A DNA stretch of 64,000 nt from Pagrus major (GCF_040436345.1 NC_133223.1:18391113-18455112), one strand, 5' to 3'. Counted from the stretch's first letter, positions 13,401 through 26,588 are shown. Notes: generated by a model from the letters alone, not told the origin. Numbers and translations are program-made.

Positions 13401-16400
13401 TACATAACTCCTGAAAAAGCCTGCCAGCTAAGGAATACAAAGTCCATATGTCCATCAAAAAGCACACACCTTATGCCCTTTAAGCCCGGGGGCTCCATCC
13501 TCTCCTGGGCGGCCTTTTTTCCCCTGGAGAACGAAACAAAGTCAGGGTTAAGGTTTGATTAATGTCTTCTATTGACATTTTGCTCTCTTCCTAGAGTGCA
13601 ATAAAATCATTATTTCTGTAGACAGGCATTGTTTGAGAAAGGCAGAGGGAGAAGAGGGGCTGATGTCTGACTGTGTGTTATATGTGTTTATGGATGGATT
13701 GGCATGAAGTGTCTTGTCCACAGAGCCGGGGGTCGTTGTCTTAAGCTTGCACCTGGACAGCGTGTGTCAGCTTCTATCCAACTAGAAATCGCTAGTTTGT
13801 GACCATTAAACTAATGAGAGCAATTATGAGAGCCTCTTAGTCTGAGTGTAAGAATTTGAAGAATCTCTCTGAGGAGAAAGCACCTGGTTAATGGCTGTGC
13901 AGCTGTCTGTCAGCAACATGATTATCTGCCAGGACTGCCTGGAAAGCTCAACATTACCTGAGCTGTCAATAATCTGAGGAGGAGAGGGGCCTGAGTGGAA
14001 GTTTGCATGTGAGGGAAAATGTGTGAGCGGGTGGGATCATCAACCCCTTCTGGCTCCGTAGTGTTGTCCTTCTATCCATGCGTAACTGAACACAGCAGTA
14101 GGGAGTCTTGCTATCTACTTACTGTCAATTTTAACCTGCATGACTGCTCTCCTGGTCTTGAAGATGCTCAGTTTATTAGTCTTACACCTAAACTACCTGC
14201 TGTATATTGTGTCGCCTTGTCACATGATCAAAAAGAGACTTGACTTTGCACATTAACATACATATTAACCTGCAAAAATACCTAAAAAAGAGAGAAATTA
14301 TTAATTTAATAAATGTATGATTTTAAAAAATGGTTTTATACACTGTAAAAAGACATTTATCATTAACTTAACGCAATACAAGTTTTATTAATTCTTGCTG
14401 GTTCAACTGAAAATTTCTAGTTTTTAATTTCAGACCACTTCAGAACTTATAAAATGAACAACAGAAAGCTGGTCTAAAGTCAATGATGCAGTGTTTTTCC
14501 TGCTAATTTAGAGGGGCGCGTTATTCAGATAGTAAGATGCACCTAGGTGATGAACTATTTTAAACGTTTCCATGGGCGCAGTAATCTCACTGTAACAAAT
14601 ATCATGGCACATCTAATTAGTAAAACTAAAAGCTGTAGTTGTAAACACGACAGGACAGAGAAATCTTTCCAGAGGAAATAGAATAGAAATTTCTAGAAAT
14701 AGAAATAGGCATTTCAGTGCCAATGCTGGAGCACCAAAGCTCCAATAAGAGCAGCCACAGCTGTTATTTACAGCGGTAAAGTTGACATAATTAAGTTAGC
14801 AGAACTACACATTTTGGATGGACTAAAATGTGGATTAAGTAGCTTTGGAGCTCCAGTTTTAAAATAAATTGAAAAATTGTGTTGACTCAACTAGGGAATT
14901 CTTTATGAACTGAATTGTGAGATTCGTAAACTAAAGGAATTAACTACAACTGAATTAATATCAAGTTTATATAAGTAGAAAAGTTTATTTGTTTTGAATC
15001 ATTATGAAATTACCTCAACTTGTCTTCTCAAATTCAGTCAACTTAAAATCCAATGCTAGCCTTAGTCTTTTTTACAGTGTAGTTTATGGAGCATGTAATT
15101 TTGTTATAGATTGCTACTGAGCTCTTTATTATCTGAGGGGGGAGGAGCTTGAGTGCAAGTGAACTGAAAATGCATGGGTTTTGTCTACAGTGGGATCATC
15201 TTCTATGCTCCATACTGCTGCTGGAACGCTGATTTATGGTGGTCATAGGTCCAGTTTTATAGGGAGTGGAGCTCTAAATGTGGTGCCTCTGGTTTCCATG
15301 GGGGACATCTTATGTTAAATGAGAAATGCGCAATAGCTGGCAAAAAGACTGAGCACACAGAGCCACGACAAACATATTTCTCAGGGAATAGTGGACTACA
15401 GTCTGTCCTCTCCTTTAACCTGTTGCTATAGATGAACTTAGAGAATGTGGGACAGGACCACCTATCCACTTACTACTTACTCTGCTTGTGCAAATGCCTG
15501 CAAGCTATACGGTGGGGGAGGAGTAGTCGTTCCCTGATTGTTCAAAACTGCACAATTACCATTCCTAAAACATCATTTTAGATATCTCTGGATAAGATTT
15601 CAGGAATCCTTTCTTCTGACAAGTACACCTGAGACACTTCAGCTCTTTGGTTGCGGGGATGTTTGGAAAGGTTTGAGGCTAAATACTCACCGAAGGCCCG
15701 CCTGGCCCCCTCTCTCCTTTCTCACAAGCACATCTCTGAGCCAGAGGGCACTTAAAAAAAAGAGACATGTTTGCTAAGCTGAATTCTATACAGTCATTGT
15801 GGGCACCTTCAGCTAATAACACATCATTATATGTCATGGTCGAAATGTAATCATACTTACTCCTTCATCTGCCAAACCAGTCTGCAAAGAAAAGAGATGT
15901 TGATACAGAATTTAAACTTACATTTGTTCAATCATTACTTAGAGATGCAGATTTGTACTGGAGCAGAATAAATGCCTATAAAACTACCTCATACAAACAG
16001 GAGCTGTGGGAAACCTTAGATCGTATTCACACAGCGGCGATTTTCGCTCATAGTGGGAAGCTTGAATGCTAAATTTTTATCATTTCACTGCTTCCTGATT
16101 GATCAACAACTGAAGAGATGATGGATTGTGAAAATCCAGAGGGACATCAGGCCATATTCTAAGGTAAAACAACTTATTTGATAACCCATTAGCTAATGTT
16201 AGCATTCAGCCACTTCCTAGCTAATTTAACTGTTTGATTACATCCAGTGTGTTTCACTCCTGGCCTTAAATAAATGTGTCCAAGGTGTACGTTAGAATTA
16301 ATTTACACTTTTCCTATTATAAAGCAATAATGTTAGCTAGGAAGTGGCTAAATGCTAACGTTAGCTGTTGTCTAACAGAAGCTAATAGGATTTATCAAAT

Positions 16401-19400
16401 AAGTTGTTTTACAAATATGACTCGATGTCCCTCTGGATTTTCTCAGAACAATTTGTCAGATTCCCTACGTTTATACATCTTGCAACCTGGAACACAGCTT
16501 TATGACATCCAAGCTTTCTACCTTGGCCATGATGAAAATGGCCGCCATGTGGATATGGTCTATATGCACTTAAAACCAGATGAGGAGAAACTGATAAAGA
16601 CAAATAACATTTTTGAATAGTTTAACGTTAAGAACAACTTGTCAAGTTATAGCCAGCGACAGAGGATTCTTAGTTTAATGAGTAAATGTCTAAATGCAAG
16701 TCGTGTGTCACTGTATAGAGAATATAGCTGTTTAAACCCAGTTGTTTCTACTTAAAGGAATGTAATGTGAGGTTGAAAGACAAACTAGACAAAAAGAATG
16801 AATCTCTGCCAGAGAAAATCCTTGGGGATATGCTCGTGCACTTGTCAAACAGTATTATTCTAAAGCTGTGCATTATCCACAGCTGCCATACACATTCTTT
16901 CATTTGTTTCCCCAGAGCATTGTCATCATTCCATCTCTTTACGAATACCTGAACAAGCCTGTCCATGTGTCAGCTCTGAATAGACGCTTATTCAAAGCAA
17001 ATACATCCCTTTTCTTCTCAGTGTCGTCTGCTGAAAGACAAGGTATTATACTCACAATCTCAGTGACGATTTTTTCAACAATGTTTTCATCCTGTAAGTT
17101 ATGCAGGTAGTGGGAGGCCGGGGGGCTGGCAAGCATACGGAGTTGGGCTACGTTGGCCGGCTCGTTGGCTGTGCGGGTGATGCCCAAAGTGAAGAATTTG
17201 ATGCCCTGGTTCTTGGCGTCAGCGACAGCAGAGAAAATGTCAGGGTTCCTCGGGTGGGAGATACCATCTGTGAGCAGCATGGCCACTTTGATGCTTCCGG
17301 GGCTGGACTCCTCCAGGTAGATCTTGGTCATGTTGGTGATGGCGTAGGTGGTGTAGGTGCCGTGCCCAATGTAGATGATGGGGGTTATGCGGGCCTTGAA
17401 GTTCTCCTTGCCTCTCCAGTCTCTGAAGGTTTGCTCTGTGATAACATGACTGCTGTACTGCAGCAGCGCCGCCCTGAAGCTCAAGCTGCGGCCGGTCTGC
17501 AGCTGTACCCCCTGGAGTCTGTCCACCAAGTTCATAACAAACTGCTTCTCCTGCTCGTGATTGTCCTTGGCACTCTCAGAGCTGTCCAACAGGAAGGAGA
17601 GCTCCAAGCTACAGTCCTCATCTATGATGGCTGCGTGCACACAGAACAGGATGAAGGACTTTCTATTGGCACTACAGTATGTTTTACAAGTGTTATTATT
17701 TTCACAGCCCAGTCACCAGAGTAAAATGTTAGAGATCTACATTTTTGTAAATCACAGATACGTTAAAATTTGTAGATGTGTTGGGACGTTTTCCGGCAGT
17801 TGTAGAGGCAACAAAACCAGATATTTTTGGGCCATGTTAGTGGCTACATAGCTGACTATTTTTGATGAGATGTTGGGACATTTTCCGGTGTTGTTGTTAG
17901 AGGTGTGGAAATTTCACGATTATAAGATGCATCACGATGCGGACGTGGAAGATTCTGCATTGATGCAGAGATGAGAGTCTGCTGTTGTTGATGATGTTGC
18001 TCCCATGCTTTGAATTGTGGGCGGACATTAGGCTAACGTTACTTAGGCTGGATGTATGTCGGAGGGAGGCTGAGATCATCTGCGTATTTTTTTAAACGAA
18101 CATCTCGGGGCACATGTTGGATTTTATGAACTTGCTGGGAAGCACTAACTGGACGAGACCAACGCTGACAGTGACTTCTGCCTCACAACAATTACTAAAC
18201 ACGATAGCCATTTCCATCTGAAGCTAATGTCTGCAGCCATAAATAATAACTGTTACAGCAAGCCCAGCTAATCAGCCAAGATCTGAGGAGGCGCTGTCAA
18301 CTTTGCCGCCCAACTCTGAGAGAGGTGTGTGCAGCAGAGTCAATAGATGCCTTATCTTAAAGCTGCTATGTGAAAACAGTATTACTGTAGATTACAACAA
18401 GGTAAGTGCACTGCAGATGGATTAATACTTTGTTTTTGTAATGTTTATGTATTGAAAAGATACAGCTTTTATTTTGTAGAGTGCTGTAGTCTGATTATTG
18501 GAAAGACTTTCTGAATAAAAGGGGAATTTAAATGATGAAAAAGTAGCCATGTGCAGTAATATAGATCATTGAGGATGCCATACACTGAGACATTAGGACT
18601 TTTTCCAGTTTCTGGCAACAAAATTTCCTGGCCGTGTTAGTGGTAAGAAATCTGGACATTTTCCAGCCATTGTAGAGGCAGTAAATCAACATATTTTTTA
18701 CGAGACATCGGGACATTTACCAGCTGTGTTCGTGACAACAAAACTGGTTATTTTTGACGAGATGTCTGACATTTTCCAGCTGTGTTTGAGGCGACAGAAC
18801 TAGGTAAGCCAAAACATTATCGTTTCCTAACCCTAACCAAGTGGTTTTTGTGCCTTAACCTAATCAGAGCATAAGCACAGTGTTGTCAGACCATAAAATT
18901 AAAAGTGTTACGTTTGGTGTTCAAAGCAGTAAAAACATGTATTTGAAAAAGAGAAACACAAAGAAAAATGTAAACTTGCAACAAAAGAAACTTATCAAAG
19001 TTAAAGTTTCAACGTGTCTGCATGTTTGCAGAAACGTAGATTGCCAGCATTTACTCTGGTGATTGGGTTGTATTTTCACTAAGTGACTGACTACACTCTG
19101 ATGTCATTCCTTTGTCAAAATGATGCATTTTTTTCTTTCATATCTGTAAATCTTCATATAAAGGAGGAAAACTGTATATTAGTACAATCCGATTAAGACA
19201 TGAAAACAAACACAGGCCTTTAAAACTGCATATAGTTCTGTAGCAACATATTTCCTGCTCCAGAAGTATTTTCATTCATTGTATGTTTCATTCATTTTCT
19301 TACCTTGTCTCTCCTGAATGTTTGCAGCCAGAGATTTTGCCCTGGATTTCTTGTTAGTTTTCCTCTCTTCATTCAAGTCTTGGGCCCAGACACTGGTCAG

Positions 19401-19439
19401 TGCTGTGACCAGCAGCACTGACATAAAGGAGGGGAACAT
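1155..19439 (-). CDS. col28a2: Collagen type XXVIII alpha chain (col28a2-like), complete
   Basis: This is a secreted matrix collagen related to collagen VI, with a triple helix flanked by two von Willebrand factor A domains. Coding exons, 5' to 3' on the minus strand: 19439-19304, 17630-17056, 15881-15861, 15735-15691, 13523-13470, 12524-12480, 12388-12362, 12284-12240, 12117-12073, 11811-11758, 10592-10524, 10420-10352, 10192-10124, 8449-8381, 6888-6820, 6706-6638, 5895-5827, 5715-5644, 5555-5487, 5398-5327, 5085-5017, 4862-4794, 4689-4621, 4379-4311, 4216-4148, 3493-3425, 3177-3109, 3018-2938, 2656-2621, 2535-2499, 2218-1661 and 1477-1155. All have AG acceptors and GT donors, and phases join without a break into about 1,086 residues, close to the roughly 1,125 of human COL28A1. 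The helix of about 535 residues matches the roughly 528 known for collagen XXVIII and excludes collagen VI. The a2 assignment rests on the missing Kunitz domain and on the neighbours, so the paralogue name is less certain than the family. Confidence 0.85.
1661..2218 (-). CDS. Collagen penultimate exon: C-terminal VWA domain
   Basis: This 558-nt exon encodes the second VWA domain. It starts CGIKCKERPMELVFVIDSSES, so the MIDAS DxSxS is intact. It continues with GEGTYTGTAI and VITDGQTD, the other metal-site residues. The preceding 37-nt exon (2535-2499, REDIIKLIKEIC) links the helix to it and supplies a Cys. The exon ends in FNTLPG before GTGATA. The two Cys at the domain start may tie chains together, as in related collagens. 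Confidence 0.88.
2621..15735 (-). CDS. Collagen triple-helix exons (26 exons)
   Basis: The helix starts at 15735 with RCACE followed by GERGPGGPS and runs to GRPGTKGDPGLT at 2621. All exons are phase 0 and begin with a Gly codon, apart from the first, which opens with the cysteine-containing linker. The first seven helix exons after the linker (13523 to 11758) contain uninterrupted triplets of 27, 45 or 54 nt. The exon at 12284-12240 carries a Cys in GECGTP that could form a disulfide. From 10592 to 3109 nearly every exon is 69 nt and holds one Gly-X-Gly imperfection. The exceptions are two 72-nt exons (5715-5644 and 5398-5327) and the GRSIS interruption in 5085-5017. The donors at 8381 (GTTGGT) and 10524 (GTAATT) are weak. 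For 4621-4689 two donors 3 nt apart are possible; I chose the one that keeps 69 nt. Confidence 0.85.
3639..4103. mobile_element. Miniature inverted-repeat element in a collagen intron
   Basis: It starts TTAAAGGTCCCATATTATG and ends CAATATGGGATCCT, an imperfect inverse. The sequence type (CCCATATTATGCTCATTTTC) is a common interspersed repeat of percomorph fish. It has no coding capacity. It fills most of the intron between the collagen exons at 3425 and 4148. Confidence 0.7.
5999..6267. mobile_element. Miniature inverted-repeat element (GTGTAGGATTTAGTGGC type)
   Basis: The left end TTAAAGGTCCAGTGTGTAGG is mirrored at the right end by AAATCCTACACACTGAAC. The interior ATTTAGTGGCATCTAGTGG is characteristic of a very abundant teleost repeat. 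It is about 269 bp, non-coding and intronic. Confidence 0.75.
6889..8380. other. Collagen intron, nothing recognised
   Basis: This 1.5-kb intron contains short open frames on both strands (for example 7343-7690 and 7761-8087) that show no family resemblance, no splice-compatible collagen triplets and no clear repeat ends. Confidence 0.5.
9550..9908. mobile_element. Long-hairpin repeat, family B copy 1
   Basis: The left arm (AAGGTAAAACAACATATTTA) is mirrored by the right arm (AATATGTTGTTTTACCTTAA), with partly complementary flanks. The same arms occur at 16026-16566. It lies in the collagen intron 8450-10123. The rest of that intron shows nothing I recognise. Confidence 0.65.
10593..11757. 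other. Collagen intron, no further gene content
   Basis: Apart from a weak possible 33-nt exon at 10922-10954 (see the rejected list), I see neither collagen triplets nor a recognisable repeat here. Confidence 0.5.
12525..13469. other. Collagen intron, AT-rich, nothing recognised
   Basis: AT-rich sequence without Gly-X-Y exons, repeats with clear ends, or RNA genes that I can identify. Confidence 0.5.
14341..15079. mobile_element. 739-bp inverted-repeat element flanked by TA
   Basis: It begins CACTGTAAAAAGAC and ends GTCTTTTTTACAGTG. TA dinucleotides at 14339-14340 and 15080-15081 look like a target duplication. The interior is AT-rich and non-coding, so it is probably a non-autonomous transposon moved in trans. 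It lies in the collagen intron 13524-15690. Confidence 0.7.
16026..16566. mobile_element. Long-hairpin repeat, family B copy 2
   Basis: An inverted repeat with arms of about 200 bp: AAAATCCAGAGGGACATC and AACAACTTATTTGATAA on the left recur inverted on the right, as does GCCACTTCCTAGCTAA. It ends in GCCGCCATGTGGATATGG. It is related to 9550-9908. It lies in the intron between the first VWA exon and the 21-nt exon, and no ORF in it looks like a transposase. Confidence 0.7.
17056..17630 (-). CDS. Collagen exon 3: N-terminal VWA domain
   Basis: One 575-nt exon encodes the whole first von Willebrand A domain. The metal-ion-dependent adhesion site is intact: FLLDSSES gives DxSxS, GHGTYTTYAI gives the Thr, and LLTDGIS gives the later Asp. 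Such domains bind other matrix proteins through a bound divalent ion. The exon starts in phase 1 and ends on a codon boundary (VEKIVTEI) before GTGAGT. Reading on past this donor gives unrelated intron residues that soon reach a stop. Confidence 0.88.
17705..19070. mobile_element. Inverted-repeat DNA element with internal tandem units
   Basis: The left end (CCCAGTCACCAGAGTAAAAT, from about 17708) and the right end (reverse complement CCCAATCACCAGAGTAAATG, to about 19066) are imperfect inverted repeats matching over about 65 bp. Inside lie degenerate units of roughly 55-65 bp with the core GGGACATTTTCCAGCTGTGT, at about 17786-17895 and 18590-18805, separated by unrelated sequence. There is no transposase ORF. 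It occupies the intron between the signal-peptide exon and the first VWA exon of the collagen. Confidence 0.6.
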
Positions 19440-19450
19440 CTTTGTCCCAA
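19304..19450 (-). CDS. Collagen exon 2: start codon and signal peptide
   Basis: The ATG at 19439-19437 is preceded by 11 nt of leader. The first residues, MFPSFMSVLLVTALTSVWAQ, form a typical secretory signal with cleavage expected around the VWA-Q end. A short, very basic and polar stretch (DLNEERKTNKKSRAKS) follows, leading to the first VWA domain. The exon ends in phase 1 before GTAAG, and its final G joins CC of the next exon to give Ala. This ATG is the only in-frame one that yields a signal peptide. Confidence 0.8.
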
Positions 19451-19681
19451 CTGTGGAGAAAAAACAGAAACAACAAAATCCTTAATTAATGTTACTGACG
19501 ACAAAAGTAATTTTTGCATCAAATCAGAGCGGAAAGGTTTGTGCGTCCATCTGATAAGTATAAGAATAATTTAGAAAATAGTTTGAGGTTAAAAGTCAAA
19601 CTAAATTGCTGAATATTTTTTTGTTTTAAAAGTGGAGCATATTCCTGAAATAACAAAGTAGTTGTCTTTACATCGACTCAC

Positions 19682-19836
19682 AGTCCGACCTCTGCCTCAA
19701 TCTCTGGTGTTTCAGTGTCCAATTTTGAGTATGGGCCAAAAGCAGGAGCAGCAGAGGTGCACACTGAGGTCCGGTTAGCTCATTGATTGTGCAGCAGGAG
19801 CAGCAGAAGTGTCAGTCATCCTGTGGAGCAGAGAGT
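19682..19836 (-). other. Non-coding first exon (5'UTR) of the collagen gene
   Basis: The segment runs from the predicted start below the TATA box to a consensus donor GTGAGT (minus strand, plus coordinates 19676-19681). The next exon opens after an acceptor (CCACAG, then TTGGGACAAAG and the ATG), so 11 nt of leader lie in the second exon. The upstream end is estimated from the TATA position. Confidence 0.55.
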
Positions 19837-19861
19837 GAGAGACCCTGAGACACTCACTCCT

Positions 19862-19869
19862 CTTTTATA
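19862..19869 (-). promoter_or_regulatory. TATA box of the collagen gene
   Basis: TATAAAAG reads on the minus strand upstream of the collagen start. Transcription would begin about 30 bp downstream, near 19835. It fits a tissue-restricted matrix gene. No other core element was identified. Confidence 0.6.
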
Positions 19870-21896
19870 AGGAGGCACCAACAGACCAGATCCTGTGGAG
19901 CTTTGCCAAGACTCCCGCTCTGCCCTCAGGGCAGGGGTAGGCTGCTCGGATATGTTTGCAACAGTGAAGCAATATTGTGTGTGTTAGCGGAAACTTGTAT
20001 TATAATCACGACAGGTATCATAAACTGTAGATGTATATGTTTATAAGGGGGAAACTCATTTGTAAATACCGCAGAATTATAGTTATCATGCACTGTGATT
20101 ACATGTTAGTGTTAGTTGTCTGATTTTTATTTAAATGTTAAAAAAAGATAGATTAGATACATGGGGACTCAAACATATTTAAACTTTATTTAAACTTACA
20201 AAAATGTTAAAGGGGCTCTGTCTAACAATTTTTTGCAATTTACATGTATTATCACTTTTTGGATTTTTCTTTTATTCTCTTTATTTGCATTGCTTTCATG
20301 TGATAATGCTTTTATTTGCTTTACTTCTATATACTTATTTTGACATTTTGTGTTTTACATTGTGTGTTTTGCCTTATTGTTTTAACTTATCCCTATAGGC
20401 TTCCTTCTGTTTGGCTGACTGTTGAGTTGATTCTGTTATATTATCTTCTTGAGTTTCCTTCTTTTGCTTCGTCTGTCTTTGTAAACTCTGTTTTTAAAGG
20501 TAAATAAAATCATTATTATAACTATTGTTACATTACAAATCTGTTAACTAAATCAGTAAAGTGTGCAGACATTAACTGGCACAATAAAAGGGTTAAAAGC
20601 ATTTTTAAGCGGTGTTACAATAAATGGCATTGGTGCCAACATAAATTCCTCAGGTAGGGAGGTTTTAAAGTTAGTGGACCTAATGGCAAAGGCCTGGTCA
20701 CCTTTGGTCTCTACCCTGGACTCTGGAATGACCGGAACAGCCGTGCCTGGGGATAAAGGGGTGAAAGATGTCAGATTTTCTAAATTCATTGTAAAATGAA
20801 TGAATGAATGCAATAGTGGACACATGTTACAAAATTGGAAATTAGACCCTGATCTGTTGGTGTTAACAAACAGTGGAAACCTCCACTAGACCAATCAATT
20901 AAAATAGGCTAACTTTATTGATAAAAGAGCTACAATATCTCCAAATTACCATCCAGAGTTGTGAGCGATCTTCCTTTTTAGGTTGGAAACAGATTTAAAG
21001 AGAGCAGTTAGTACAAGAGCCTCAAACAATGATGTGCTGTTAGTACGCCAGATTTAAAATACCTTTATTGGCTATTGTGATTTGTTTCCTTTAATTACAG
21101 CTTTATGAAAAGTGTGTTGCAACCGGCAGGCGAGTGACATGCAGTATATCTTTCAGAAACTAAATAACTGAAAGCTGTAGGTGGTAACTCACGTTTAGGA
21201 TCCTGAAAGAAGGTCAGCTGACCATTGACTAGTCGAGGTGACCTTTCAGCATACTCCTCCTGGTGTGGTTTAAAGATGGGGCTGGTCCTGTACAGACTTG
21301 GCTGAGGATTCATGGAGCTTTTTCTGCCTGCTGTGCTCGAGGTGAGAAGGCTTTGTATTGCAAAGCTCCAGGCAAGAAGTAATTAGAAGAGACTTTTTCT
21401 GACACAAAGGAATGTTGCACTGAATCATGGTCTGGCAAAATCCACCCCGTCACTTTGCCGTATGATGAATGACAACCATTCATAGTGCTGCTATGTGCAG
21501 CAGCAACATTTGTGAGTTGTGAGAATGATGAAGTCAGATTGACTGTCATGTGTGTCCATCACCTTTTGTTTATGTTCCCAATTATATCTGTGACTACCAG
21601 TGATTGCAGAAGATTAGAACTATTTGTAAATGTACCATTTTAAACTGGATAAAACATCATAACTACTGAGGGGACAATGACTGCGACAGTTTTACAGGCC
21701 AGAACGAGGTGGGAAAAAAACTTGCAGAGAGACCAGTTGAATCAAAATGACATACTTTTACACACCTGAATGACATTAAAATAAATAATTTTGTAAAAGA
21801 AAGACAAGAATTAGAGCAGTGTAGGTCAAAGAAACAGGAATGTAAAATCTTAAAAGGTGATTATTGTTAAGGGTAAAGTTCTCAGAGCCAGATGTT
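19870..21896. other. Intergenic region between the collagen and atp5f1b genes, left part
   Basis: This is the upstream side of the collagen promoter. It is AT-rich and holds only short open frames without resemblance to known proteins. No exon, RNA gene or repeat with defined ends was recognised. Confidence 0.45.
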
Positions 21897-21897
21897 T

Positions 21898-22320
21898 AAA
21901 GGATAACTTGACTCAAAAATGAAAATTCAGTCATTATCTACTCACCTTCATACTGATGGGAAGTCAGGGGAAGTTTCGGAGCTTCACAGCAAAACAGTAT
22001 GGCAGCATGCTCTTAAACAACTGAAGTAGATTGGGATTTCACAACTGAAATAAACATTAAATGGCTCCATGCAGCTCGTCTGTCTTAATCCACGTCTCTG
22101 GAAGATTCAGGTTCCCAATTTTTTTTAGAAAAGACATTATTTACACCCTTACTGTCGAGCTCATGCACACACCTCAGATTGGGTGCACGCTAACTCTTTT
22201 AGCTACAGGGAAGATTGCGGCTTAAAAAAGGGTGTAAATAACATCTTTTCAAATCAATTTGGGATCTGGGAGCTTCCAGAGAATTGCATTATGCCGGACA
22301 AGTTGTATGGAGCCCTTTAA
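21898..22320. repeat. Interspersed fish repeat with palindromic interior
   Basis: It starts AAAGGATAACTTGACTCAAA and continues ATTCAGTCATTATCTACTCA, a widespread teleost repeat type. ATGGCTCCATGCAGCTCGTC recurs inverted towards the right (GACAAGTTGTATGGAGCCCT), so much of the unit can fold on itself. Boundaries are approximate. Confidence 0.55.
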
Positions 22321-22377
22321 AAAAAAATTCTGTTGTTTACAAGTTTCAAAACAAGTACAAGAATTATGCTGTTTTAT

Positions 22378-22546
22378 CAATTTTCAATTCAATTCAAAGG
22401 GGCTTTATTGGCATGAAAGTTTAACAACAATGTTGCCAAAGCATCTGTCCAAACATTCGGACATAACATAACAAATAACAACACCAAGATTGATTTACAT
22501 AAATTATATATACAGTATATACAGTGTGTGTGTGTGCGTGTGCCTG

Positions 22547-22586
<40 letters not shown>

Positions 22587-22950
22587 GGTTACTCACTGTC
22601 CCTCAGGTTGTGGCATGTTGACACATATTGGGCAGCAAGGTATGCCCTATATCTTCAGCTCTTTGAACTCTGAGATTACCGAATTGAATTTATTAAAATA
22701 AATGTTCCTGGTTTCGTTGAATGCTTTACATTGTAGGAGAAAGTGCATCTCTGTCTCAACCTCACCTGTCAAGCAGTGACCACATGTTCTGTTTTCTTTT
22801 GGTTGCCATGATTTTTTGTGTCTTCCTGTTTGGATTGTCAGTTTGTGGACACTGAGCCTGTACTGCTGTTTTATCACTGATGTACATCTTCACATTAAAC
22901 ACTGTGGGTCTGGATTCAGACTCTTGGTGGAATTTTCCACAAGAGTTAGC
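22378..22950 (-). mobile_element. 5'-truncated LINE remnant (3' end of reverse-transcriptase ORF)
   Basis: On the minus strand, 22877-22647 reads RLSVHKLTIQTGR, then RTCGHCLTGEVETEMHFLLQC: a Cys-x2-Cys...His...Cys arrangement with HFLxxC, as found at the extreme C-terminus of many non-LTR retrotransposon polyproteins. Downstream on the same strand are a TG-repeat and a tail of the TTGAATTGAATTGA type (about 22378-22395), typical of a LINE 3' end. Only the terminal part remains and no catalytic domain is present. Confidence 0.55.
22523..22585. repeat. (TG)n microsatellite
   Basis: An interrupted run of TG dinucleotides, pure from about 22549 to 22585. It sits within the LINE remnant and is likely polymorphic. 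Confidence 0.9.
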
Positions 22951-23377
22951 CCATACTTCAGGCTATTGACAACTAACTTGCAATTGCAAAACATTTTTAA
23001 GACATAATCAGATCGGCCAAATGTCACAGAAACCTAAAATTGACTCTTTATGCAGACACACTGAAATGTTCACAAAAATAAAAGTGACTTCTTGCTGAAA
23101 GACAAGGTTACAAAGTTCTTATAGCTTAAAAGATAACCTACTTTTAACCTTTGAGGTAAATTACTTACAGTACTGGTGATTTTACTTGCCACATTTACTA
23201 TAGTATAGCCTCATGAAACACAAAAACTTCTGCAATATCATCATGCAGCATGAGGGTGGCAGCAGCGGCTTAACCAGAAATCAGGAAGTGTTGGTGTCCT
23301 CTGAGCTACACATGAGTGTCTTGGTTTGTGCTGCCCTCTTTCGGTAAGTGAGGGGATAAAAACACAGACTGACAGAC

Positions 23378-23389
23378 TGCGCATGCTCA
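23378..23389 (+). promoter_or_regulatory. NRF-1-like site upstream of atp5f1b
   Basis: TGCGCATGCTCA differs at one position from the palindromic NRF-1 consensus YGCGCAYGCGCR. NRF-1 drives many nuclear genes for respiratory-chain subunits, and this site lies about 60 bp upstream of the atp5f1b start codon. Confidence 0.5.
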
Positions 23390-23435
23390 GACAGGCTGTT
23401 GGGCTGAACGGTACAGGATTGTGTGTTCACCTTCA

Positions 23436-23443
23436 GCCATCTT
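23436..23443 (+). promoter_or_regulatory. YY1-like site at the atp5f1b start
   Basis: GCCATCTT, the inverse of the YY1 core AAGATGGC, lies directly before the atp5f1b ATG. YY1 sites close to transcription or translation starts are common in TATA-less housekeeping genes, including nuclear mitochondrial ones. Confidence 0.45.
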
Positions 23444-23447
23444 AACC

Positions 23448-26462
<3,015 letters not shown>

Positions 26463-26588
26463 GTGATTCGTCCGTAGGGTTTTATGAGATAAACATTTGT
26501 ACAGTATAATTTCTATTTGAGGAACTTCTAACATGTCATGCTAAGTATGTTGTGTCGTGGTTCCATTTCTCTGGAAAGGTGAGGATGA

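Noticed and set aside
16276..16620. A 114-codon plus-strand frame in a collagen intron.
   Set aside because: It lies in the right arm of the family B hairpin repeat and has no recognisable protein resemblance.
17101..17724. A 207-codon plus-strand frame over the first VWA exon of the collagen.
   Set aside because: It is the antisense shadow of the VWA coding sequence, has no homology, and ignores the splice borders.
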